IMG/VR virus record: IMGVR_UViG_3300032299_000929
Coordinates: 1 to 41,165 of that record
Source of the DNA: a virus
Reading direction: 5' to 3' (one strand)
Length of the DNA stretch: 41,165 nt
This document shows positions 29,841 to 36,028 of this stretch, one piece after another. The position numbers and the translations under genes were made by a program. Numbering within the stretch: position 1 is the first letter of the stretch; every line of letters begins with the position of its first letter. Under the pieces are notes generated by a model that was given only the letters and a program-made list of their open reading frames with translations, ran no database searches and was not told where the DNA came from.

Positions 29841-30521
29841 ATGGAAAATATCGAAAATCTTCTATTTGTTACCGCAACGAAGGGGTCTGGAACTGAATTA
29901 CTACTCAATAAACCGTTAGGGTTATTCCTAGAGAAATCAAAGATGGACAAACAAACGGACATTGTAGAAAATAACAAGACAGGCTTAACAAAAGTATACA
30001 ACAAGTATCTAACGGAAGAATATCGAGACAAATATATCATTTTTGTTCATGATGATGTTATCATCGATGACCTTTTTTTCGAAGAGAAGATTATAAACGG
30101 TTTTTCCGATTACGATATCATCGGGTTGGCGGGTTCTAAAAAGTGCGATTTGACCGCATCTGTTCCAGCATGGCATATGATGTCACAAAGAGAAGATTTT
30201 GTCGGAGAAGTGGCACATCGAAAGGATGATGTCATATGGACAACCTGTTTCGGTCCAACAAAATCCAGAGCATTGGTTATAGATGGTCTTTTTATCGGCG
30301 TAAATGTAAACCGAGCATTGGAAGTCGGTTTAAAGTTTGACGAAAATTTCGATTTTCACCACTACGATATAACATTCTGTTTAATGGCAAACAAATTAAA
30401 GCTAAAAATGGGCGTAATACCTCTACGCGCAATCCACTTTGGGTTGGGTGACAGTATGAATACACCAGAATGGGCAAAATCCGCCGAAACTTTTAAAAAA
30501 TTATACAAAGATTTTGAATGA
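29841..30521 (+). CDS. GT-A glycosyltransferase (GT2/StrF-like)
   Basis: A 226-residue protein. IENLLFVTATKGSG at the start, YIIFVHDDVIIDDLFF (about 65-80, the DxD region), GLFIGVNVNRALEVGLKFDE (about 149-168) and FHHYDITFCLMANKLKLKMG (about 173-192), as in StrF-type glycosyltransferases where HHYD/xxED is the base. It lies far from the minus-strand sugar cluster and has its own leaderless promoter. Acceptor unknown. Confidence 0.7.
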   Translation: MENIENLLFVTATKGSGTELLLNKPLGLFLEKSKMDKQTDIVENNKTGLTKVYNKYLTEEYRDKYIIFVHDDVIIDDLFFEEKIINGFSDYDIIGLAGSKKCDLTASVPAWHMMSQREDFVGEVAHRKDDVIWTTCFGPTKSRALVIDGLFIGVNVNRALEVGLKFDENFDFHHYDITFCLMANKLKLKMGVIPLRAIHFGLGDSMNTPEWAKSAETFKKLYKDFE

Positions 30522-30807
30522 TACTGAAAATATTCTGTTATGTGCCATTTCGTATACCGTAACACGAAAGCATAACACCTTTATTTTTGATGAAAAGAGT
30601 GGATTTTGGGGGTGTTGGGCAAGTTTTACTTTACATTGGCGCGGAACCGATTGGTATTTGGTTGATTTTGCCACCAGCGGAAATGGTATATTTGTCCCAC
30701 ACATAAAAGCTGCCTATAAATGGTTAGAAGAAAACTTTGAACCACAATACGAAAACGGAACTGCTCAAATCATAAAAAGAAAAAATAAAAATGGAAAACA
30801 TTTTTGA
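30514..30807 (+). CDS. small hypothetical protein
   Basis: A 97-residue protein. No ATG is available; the TTG at 30514 overlaps the previous gene by 8 bp and is the best start. Trp-rich core (FWGCWASFTLHWRGTDWYLV) followed by a helical end and a basic tail (KRKNKNGKHF). Function unknown. The end overlaps the next gene by 17 bp. Confidence 0.55.
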   Translation: MNDTENILLCAISYTVTRKHNTFIFDEKSGFWGCWASFTLHWRGTDWYLVDFATSGNGIFVPHIKAAYKWLEENFEPQYENGTAQIIKRKNKNGKHF

Positions 30808-31159
30808 ACTTTTAAACTGGATTTTGCGAAAAACAAAATCGTTTCCGATAGATGAAAACGATTTGAGTCTTTTCATGCTGAACCGTTGGTTGTCAATGGC
30901 GAACTCTGACGTTGCCAAGATTGTAAATCTTACATATAACAGGTGGAATATATCTAAAGACGAATATGACAGGGACCACGTTATTCGGTTTTATCAGAAA
31001 ATTATACCCAAATACACCAAAAGAATAACGTATATTAAAAAAACTAAAAAGGTCAAGGATAAAGAGGCGGTGGACGATATAACTGTGTGTCAAAATTTAG
31101 AAATTTCCAAGAAAGAACTGATTCGTTATAATAAGTTACTTGAAGATTTGAAAACATGA
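30791..31159 (+). CDS. possible clamp-loader small subunit (gp62-like)
   Basis: A 122-residue protein. LFMLNRWLSMANSDVAKIVN (about 27-46) resembles the 'pFxxNRxlS....D....N' pattern of phage clamp-loader subunit gp62, and IPKYTKRITYIKKTKK (about 72-87) with ISKKELIRYNKLLEDL fits the basic end of those proteins. The T4 gp62 protein is longer (187 aa). No gp44 or gp45 gene is in the window to support it. Pattern match only; alternatives include an unrelated DNA-binding protein. Confidence 0.45.
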   Translation: MENIFELLNWILRKTKSFPIDENDLSLFMLNRWLSMANSDVAKIVNLTYNRWNISKDEYDRDHVIRFYQKIIPKYTKRITYIKKTKKVKDKEAVDDITVCQNLEISKKELIRYNKLLEDLKT

Positions 31160-31160
31160 G

Positions 31161-31166
31161 TAAATA
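31161..31166 (+). promoter_or_regulatory. late-type box TAAATA
   Basis: TAAATA then 6 bp then the ATG at 31173. Confidence 0.5.
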
Positions 31167-31172
31167 GTTTTC

Positions 31173-31556
31173 ATGATCGATAGACCTAACACTGAAAACT
31201 TAAACAAAGGCTTAGTAGAGCTTGAAAACTATAAAAATTCTGACATTAATCTTGACGGTTGGAATTTAACCACCGTTTTAGACGATATATTGTTCGTTCA
31301 ATACGTAGACGTATCTGACGATGGTAGAGAAGTCAGACGGGGAAACTTATGGGTTCCTGTTGACGCAGTTACTTTTACTTGGAGAATTGGTAAAGTTGTT
31401 CTCGCAGGAGTTGGGTGTAAAACGGTCAAGACTGGCGACCATATCATGTTCCCCAATGATAAAGGAATTAAAGCCGCAAACGTTAATGGTTTGAAGAATG
31501 TTGTATTCTTGAGCGAAGCCCGAATCTTCGGTGTAGTTGAAGCGAAGACAGCATAA
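31173..31556 (+). CDS. GroES-like co-chaperonin (gp31-type)
   Basis: A 127-residue protein. The layout is that of a GroES/gp31 beta-barrel: DDILFVQYVDVSDDGREVRR then GNLWVP (about 36-61), RIGKVVLAGVGCKTVKTGDH then IMFP (about 68-92), and VVFLSEARIFGVVE at the end, matching 'xGxVVxvGxG...xVkvGDxVxf...e......ee.Ilavv'. The mobile-loop region corresponds to about 47-60. In T4 gp31 replaces GroES for folding the capsid protein. The start follows a TAAATA box and the end overlaps the next gene as TAATG. Confidence 0.55.
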   Translation: MIDRPNTENLNKGLVELENYKNSDINLDGWNLTTVLDDILFVQYVDVSDDGREVRRGNLWVPVDAVTFTWRIGKVVLAGVGCKTVKTGDHIMFPNDKGIKAANVNGLKNVVFLSEARIFGVVEAKTA

Positions 31557-31981
31557 TGGCCCTATCTAGAGATGCTTTAAAGAGATTAGCATTGACGAAC
31601 GTTGTGGAAATAATTTTCACACGCAGGGATAAAGACAGAAGACCCCGAACCCGTCGAATGCTTATGACTCTTGATCCCCTTTTGCTGAATTCAGCTTTGG
31701 GTAAAAAGGTTTTAAGATTCAGAGCACCGAGATTTCAAGCATCCTATAACGCCGCATCGAAAAATCTCTTAATTGTTTGGGATATAATCATGCAAGACTG
31801 GCGATCCGTCCCGCTTGAGGGAACGCGCATCATCCCAACAGGTGTAATACCCACACGGTCCCAAAAAAATATAAACAACACGTTGGAAAACAAGAAAGCC
31901 CAACAAACTTTTTGGGAATATTTCAACGGAACCATCTTAAAGTGGACGCCAGCACAAAAAAGCGTTTTCATGGACAAATAA
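31556..31981 (+). CDS. hypothetical SH3-like beta-barrel protein
   Basis: A 141-residue basic protein. TNVVEIIFTRRDKDRRPRTR then RMLMT (about 14-38), and ASKNLLIVWDIIMQDWRSVP (about 66-85). This resembles a small family of phage proteins of about 100-140 residues, described to my knowledge as SH3-fold proteins of unknown function. The assignment is weak. Starts one base before the end of the GroES-like gene. Confidence 0.5.
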   Translation: MALSRDALKRLALTNVVEIIFTRRDKDRRPRTRRMLMTLDPLLLNSALGKKVLRFRAPRFQASYNAASKNLLIVWDIIMQDWRSVPLEGTRIIPTGVIPTRSQKNINNTLENKKAQQTFWEYFNGTILKWTPAQKSVFMDK

Positions 31982-31982
31982 T

Positions 31983-32351
31983 ATGTTAATAAACGGAACA
32001 CACATTGAAAAATGCTGCAAAGACTTGTTGCAAAAAAACGTTACCTTTGAACTTAAAAATAAAGTTTTAAAACGAGGAAAAATTGTTCTGTTTTTCCAGC
32101 GAAACTTCCATCTGGTTTTCCTGATCGATTCTGAAAAAAAATCCAAAGATAAAATTGAAATTCCGATCCCCTTTAAAATAACACGCGACGATGACAAGAA
32201 TGTGTTACAGTTTGATTACAGAATTTCAACACTATCAAATCACTTTTCTACAGCAGAGCCGAATTTAACAGTTTTCACACCAAAACTTGCAAAGAACAAA
32301 TTCTTTGATACAATACTAAAGATAAATGAACAAAAACTTAATAGTATATAG
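31983..32351 (+). CDS. hypothetical basic protein
   Basis: A 122-residue, Lys/Phe-rich protein (FELKNKVLKRGKIVLFFQRN, HLVFLIDSEKKSKDKIEI). The alternating hydrophobic strands suggest a beta-rich fold. No family recognised. Starts 1 bp after the previous stop and overlaps the next gene by 26 bp. Confidence 0.6.
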   Translation: MLINGTHIEKCCKDLLQKNVTFELKNKVLKRGKIVLFFQRNFHLVFLIDSEKKSKDKIEIPIPFKITRDDDKNVLQFDYRISTLSNHFSTAEPNLTVFTPKLAKNKFFDTILKINEQKLNSI

Positions 32352-32562
32352 TGTTTTTTCAGGATGTATCTTCGAGATGCCCGAAATCGACTCTAAAATC
32401 TTAGACGTTACCCAAATACCACTAAAACAATATCCCAAAAAGAATTGTAACAAGTGTTACGGGAGATATTACACCAGCAGGGATACAAGCAATTTTGCCT
32501 ATTATGCTTGCAACTGTGTGAGAAAAGTCGTTGACCGAGCAAATTACACAGAAAAATTATAA
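32326..32562 (+). CDS. small zinc-ribbon-like protein
   Basis: A 78-residue protein. LIVYSVFSGCIFEMPEIDSK at the start, then NCNKCYGRYYTSRDTSNFAY and YACNCVRKVVD (about 40-69), a C-x2-C...C-x-C set that could bind one zinc. Similar short phage proteins end in 'CxCVRKxVD'. Function unknown. Its end overlaps the convergent gene by 6 bp. Confidence 0.6.
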   Translation: MNKNLIVYSVFSGCIFEMPEIDSKILDVTQIPLKQYPKKNCNKCYGRYYTSRDTSNFAYYACNCVRKVVDRANYTEKL

Positions 32563-32862
32563 TTTATCGATAACTGGATGACTCAGTTTAAGATAGTTTT
32601 TCAACCATCTCTTAATTGGATAAATCGCCTTGTCGCCACGATCAACCGTTAACATTCTCATATTAAAGGGCAAACTACCTGCAATAGATTCGGGTGCTTT
32701 TAAAATATGCCCCTTTGTTGTTTCTTTTATAGCGCAACCGAGTTGTCTTGCTATCTCAATCAATTCACCATACTCCTTGTAGGAATGTTTACCCTCTTCG
32801 ATTGTGGGTTCTTCTGGGGAAAATACGTTTAAAAAGCTTTCGACTAATTTTTCAAATTTCAT
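32557..32862 (-). CDS. tagged hypothetical protein
   Basis: A 101-residue protein. The frame is open to 32901, but the ATG at 32862 follows a TAAATA box and gives the tag-like N-terminus MKFEKLVESFLNVFSPEE. The core LIEIARQLGCAIKETTKGHI and a basic C-terminal end follow. No family recognised. Confidence 0.65.
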   Translation of the reverse strand: MKFEKLVESFLNVFSPEEPTIEEGKHSYKEYGELIEIARQLGCAIKETTKGHILKAPESIAGSLPFNMRMLTVDRGDKAIYPIKRWLKNYLKLSHPVIDKL

Positions 32863-32869
32863 ATGTATA

Positions 32870-32875
32870 TATTTA
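32870..32875 (-). promoter_or_regulatory. late-type box TAAATA
   Basis: Minus-strand TAAATA, then 7 bp, then the ATG at 32862. It lies at the 3' end of the upstream gene. Confidence 0.45.
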
Positions 32876-33067
32876 TTGCCCTTTAATGTCAAATGTCGCA
32901 TTTTGATACATTTTCAGATGATCGGATCGAAAATGTAAGATTTTTCCACCATCTTCCAAAACAACACACCAAATATCGTTTTCAAAAGTTCCGCCGTCTC
33001 TGACATATATCGCATAACCTTGACCCATTGGTGTGATTACAGGGATAGGATTTTTAAATTCAAGCAT
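32873..33067 (-). CDS. small hypothetical protein
   Basis: A 64-residue protein, beta-rich in appearance (PVITPMGQGYAIYVRDGGTF, ENDIWCVVLEDGGKILHFRS). This looks like a small SH3/KOW-like barrel, a guess from strand pattern only. A TAAGTA box lies 7 bp upstream of its ATG, facing away from the helicase promoter. Confidence 0.6.
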   Translation of the reverse strand: MLEFKNPIPVITPMGQGYAIYVRDGGTFENDIWCVVLEDGGKILHFRSDHLKMYQNATFDIKGQ

Positions 33068-33074
33068 GGAAAAA

Positions 33075-33080
33075 TACTTA
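33075..33080 (-). promoter_or_regulatory. late-type box TAAGTA
   Basis: Minus-strand TAAGTA, 7 bp before the ATG at 33067, directly abutting the -35 of the divergent helicase promoter. Confidence 0.45.
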
Positions 33081-33108
33081 TTGATCTATGGACAAAAGGT
33101 GCTACAAT
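33081..33108 (+). promoter_or_regulatory. sigma70-like promoter of helicase, leaderless geometry
   Basis: TTGATC (33081-33086), 16-bp spacer, TACAAT (33103-33108), 6 bp, then the ATG at 33115. Confidence 0.65.
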
Positions 33109-33114
33109 GTAAAA

Positions 33115-34761
33115 ATGCTAAAAGATTTCTTTCCTAAAGATTTTACACCAAGAACACAACAAATCGATGCTCTTGATAAGATTGAAAAAATATGGAGTTC
33201 GGGTAAAAGGGTTGCAATCGGTGTGTTACCAACAGGTTCGGGCAAGTCTCACATCGCCAAAACGATTGCTGACAGTTCAAAAGACATCGATCCACACTTA
33301 GAATCGTTGATAGAGACTTATCAGATATACAAGGTCAACAAAGAGGGTGCTTATACGGTTGCCAACGAATTTTTAGACGCAAAACCGTTTGGGGCGTTCG
33401 TTTTGACCGTTACGAAGTCACTTCAAGACCAATACAAAAACATATTTTATGATGATTACGTCATAAAAGGTAAAAATAACTACGAATGTGACGTAGACAA
33501 CAATTTTACCGCCGAATTTGCACCTTGTTCGATTTTACCAGAGCAAAAACAAAGATGTTTCAACGAAAACAGATGCCCTTATTACAAAAACAGAAATTTG
33601 GGGTTGGCATCGAAGTGTGCGTTTCTGAATTACAGCGTATTTTTCAATTTGCCCGACTTTTTGAAAAAAAGAGAGCATTTGATTCTTGATGAAGCGGGTG
33701 AGTTGGAAGAAGAGTTGGTCGCAAAATACACAACCAGCTTAAACTATAAAAATCTGAAATATGAACGCATCGATTTTAAGCCTTTGAAATCTGATGATGC
33801 AAAAGAAGCCGAAATTTGGTTGAGAGATATTCACAGCAAACTCAACAACGCATTGGATGACGCTATGGCCGAAGCTTCCCAAAAAACAAGTAGTTCTGGA
33901 TTCTCTTCGATTGATTCCAAAATGTCTCAGAAAATATTCAGATTAAAAAATTTAACATCCACCATTGGAGACTCGTTGGAATATTGGAGGCCGTGCCAAT
34001 TCATGGTTGAGAAGGTTGATGCTGATGGAGTGGTTTTTACACCATACGATATCAAACCATTGGCTAGTGTCATTTTTAACAGTTCAGATAAAATCTTATT
34101 AATGTCTGCGACGATATCAGACCCAGAAGAGTATGCAAAGTCTTTGGGTATCGCTAAAGACGATTATGAATTTTTTGAAATAGACTCGATTTTCGACACA
34201 AAGAAATCTCCGATTGTTTGTAGCAGAAAATATGCATTAAATTTCAAAAATATGGATATGCTTTTGCCGAAGTTGGTTGTTTCTGCGATTGAATTGTGTG
34301 AAAACCACAAAGATGAGAAGGGTCTTATCCATACGCATACTCATAAGATCACCCAAGAGTTTAAAAAGCAAGTAAAAGGCAATCCGCGATTTCTTTTTAG
34401 AGAAGATGGAGCAACAAACGAACAAATATTGAAAATTCACCACGATTCCAAAGAGCCGACTATATTGGTTAGTCCATCATTGGACACAGGCGTAAGCTTG
34501 GATGATGAGTTGGGCAGATTTCAAATTGTTTGTAAAGCACCGTATCTTCCTTTGGGTTCAAATCGAATCAAACGCATGTTCAAGGAAAATCCTCGGAAGT
34601 ATATGATGAAGATGTTGGACAATACAATCCAAATGAGTGGAAGATGCACAAGATCGATAGAAGATTATTCGATTACATACATTTTGGACGGAACATTGGT
34701 CAACGCCATACAGAGAGAGTCCCGACATCTTCCCAAACATTTTTTGGAAAGATTTGTCTAA
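33115..34761 (+). CDS. XPD/DinG-type SF2 helicase with cysteine cluster
   Basis: A 548-residue helicase. The frame is open from 33088, but the ATG at 33115 sits at the promoter-defined start. Motifs: VLPTGSGKSHIAK (Walker A, about 37-49), a cysteine cluster with YECDVD, FAPCSIL, RCFNENRCPYY and SKCAFLNY (about 125-176), ILDEAGELEEEL (motif II, about 190-201), MSATISD (motif III), VSPSLDTGVSLDDELG (motif V) and QMSGRCTRSIEDY (motif VI). The cysteines between motifs Ia and II fit a 4Fe-4S cluster of XPD/DinG helicases, which move 5' to 3'. Which phage process it serves is not shown. Confidence 0.85.
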   Translation: MLKDFFPKDFTPRTQQIDALDKIEKIWSSGKRVAIGVLPTGSGKSHIAKTIADSSKDIDPHLESLIETYQIYKVNKEGAYTVANEFLDAKPFGAFVLTVTKSLQDQYKNIFYDDYVIKGKNNYECDVDNNFTAEFAPCSILPEQKQRCFNENRCPYYKNRNLGLASKCAFLNYSVFFNLPDFLKKREHLILDEAGELEEELVAKYTTSLNYKNLKYERIDFKPLKSDDAKEAEIWLRDIHSKLNNALDDAMAEASQKTSSSGFSSIDSKMSQKIFRLKNLTSTIGDSLEYWRPCQFMVEKVDADGVVFTPYDIKPLASVIFNSSDKILLMSATISDPEEYAKSLGIAKDDYEFFEIDSIFDTKKSPIVCSRKYALNFKNMDMLLPKLVVSAIELCENHKDEKGLIHTHTHKITQEFKKQVKGNPRFLFREDGATNEQILKIHHDSKEPTILVSPSLDTGVSLDDELGRFQIVCKAPYLPLGSNRIKRMFKENPRKYMMKMLDNTIQMSGRCTRSIEDYSITYILDGTLVNAIQRESRHLPKHFLERFV

Positions 34762-34773
34762 AGTGTTGAGCAT

Positions 34774-34795
34774 CTACTTATTTTATAATAAGTAG
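34774..34795. repeat. inverted repeat at start of the head-neck block
   Basis: CTACTTAT, 6 bp, ATAAGTAG: perfect 8-bp arms. The right arm contains the TAAGTA box of the next gene, and the left arm is the same box facing the other way. It is either a dyad promoter or a weak hairpin; there is no GC and no T tract, so a terminator is unlikely. Confidence 0.7.
34789..34794 (+). promoter_or_regulatory. late-type box TAAGTA
   Basis: TAAGTA then 6 bp then the ATG at 34801. Confidence 0.45.
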
Positions 34796-34800
34796 TTTCA

Positions 34801-35547
34801 ATGCAAAAATACACGTTTAATTGGGAAATACAAACTTTATTAGAGCAATTTATCGGTGCGTTCAATGATATTGTCATAAAAAGATACGACAAGGACAAAA
34901 CTTTGATGACGAACCCTAGTTCTATCAAGGTTTCTTACGTATACTCCCCCAAATCTCGCGTTTTCCAAACTTTAAATAATCCAGCACCCGGTGGGCTGGT
35001 TCTTCCCGTTGTCGCAGTAAACATTTCGAGAATATCCCGCGACAACACCAGAGTTTTCAATAAAATTGATGGTTTCAACGTCCCGTATAACAACGGAACC
35101 ACAAGTTTAGAAATTGGTAAGCGTATATTACAACCCGTCCCTGTTAATATCGGTGTTAACATGACGATGATCACCAAAACGCAATCCGACATGGACCAAA
35201 TTCTTTCGAATTTCATACCATATAACGATCCGTATGTTGTAATTTCTTGGAAAATTCCAAATTTAAACGAAAACTTTCCAGTAGAAATCAGATCGGAAGT
35301 ATTGTGGGGCGGCGATGTGACACTGAACTATCCACTCGATTTACAGGGAAACCAGTCGTATCGAATAACCGCAGACACTGGATTTACAATAAAAGGTTGG
35401 ATGTTCAAAGAGATTGGCGATAATTATAGTAAAATATACACGATAGATTCCGAAGTTAAATCATATTCTGGTTCTAACAATCTATTACAAAGTTTTGATG
35501 ATTTTTCAACAGAAACATTGTCATTGTCAGCGCGACCACAGTTTTAA
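34801..35547 (+). CDS. 15: gp15-like tail sheath stabiliser / tail completion protein
   Basis: A 248-residue protein. The pattern FNWEIQTLLEQFIGAFNDIV, then KVSYVYSPKSRVFQTLNNP and later QSDMDQILSNFIPYNDPYVV (about 129-148) follows T4 gp15 (272 aa: ...LFSNIQIKR...VPITYASKEHFM...MFQIVEQILPYFQP...). The C-terminal half keeps the 'NGWMxxP'-like strand as IKGWMFKEI. gp15 caps the tail and joins it to the neck. Similarity is low but the order of elements and the location in the structural block agree. Confidence 0.6.
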   Translation: MQKYTFNWEIQTLLEQFIGAFNDIVIKRYDKDKTLMTNPSSIKVSYVYSPKSRVFQTLNNPAPGGLVLPVVAVNISRISRDNTRVFNKIDGFNVPYNNGTTSLEIGKRILQPVPVNIGVNMTMITKTQSDMDQILSNFIPYNDPYVVISWKIPNLNENFPVEIRSEVLWGGDVTLNYPLDLQGNQSYRITADTGFTIKGWMFKEIGDNYSKIYTIDSEVKSYSGSNNLLQSFDDFSTETLSLSARPQF

Positions 35548-35548
35548 A

Positions 35549-35992
35549 ATGAGCAGAATATACCCAAATAGAATTTATGTAGGGACAAACACACCCGCAT
35601 CCAGCATTGACGTTCTCGTTCGTGGAAAGCTTTTATTAAATTTAAGAAATTTATATCTAAGTGCATCGAATCCTGCGATGTTTACTGGAACAACGCAGTA
35701 TAATCCGTTTTCGGCGTGTGGTAACAGAATAAAAAACGCCTATCCTGCGTTTGAAGCAGTATTAATACCGAACTTTACAACAATTTCCGATGATATTGTT
35801 GTATTCACCTTTCCAGAAACACCAAAAACTGTTGGATACGTCGATATAATAGCAGAAAACGAAGCAGGATACGGAAAATTCACAACAGACACAATGTTAC
35901 CATATCTTAGCTCGTTCCCAGATTCCGTAAATATTCAATTTCCTTGGACCTTGGGTATAACCGTGTGCTCAAACCCGCTGTATCCGATATAA
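35549..35992 (+). CDS. putative virion protein
   Basis: A 147-residue protein. The frame is open from 35495, but the ATG at 35549 lies one base after the gp15 stop. The sequence (SRIYPNRIYVGTNTPASSID, then strands like VVFTFPETPKTVGYVDIIAE) is beta-rich and of immunoglobulin-like or TIG-like look. No family recognised. Its position between the gp15- and gp20-like genes suggests a structural role. Confidence 0.6.
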   Translation: MSRIYPNRIYVGTNTPASSIDVLVRGKLLLNLRNLYLSASNPAMFTGTTQYNPFSACGNRIKNAYPAFEAVLIPNFTTISDDIVVFTFPETPKTVGYVDIIAENEAGYGKFTTDTMLPYLSSFPDSVNIQFPWTLGITVCSNPLYPI

Positions 35993-36017
35993 CCATTGAA
36001 TATAAACCACCTTTAAC

Positions 36018-36023
36018 TAAATA
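36018..36023 (+). promoter_or_regulatory. late-type box TAAATA
   Basis: TAAATA then 5 bp then the ATG at 36029 of the portal gene. Confidence 0.55.
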
Positions 36024-36028
36024 TTTTT

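Noticed and set aside
33088-33114. Upstream ATG for the helicase
   Set aside because: It lies inside the promoter spacer between TTGATC and TACAAT, so it would not be transcribed.
35495-35548. Upstream in-frame extension of the putative virion protein
   Set aside because: It would overlap the gp15-like gene by 53 bp, and its Cys/His-rich residues are the shadow of that gene; the ATG at 35549 follows the stop directly.
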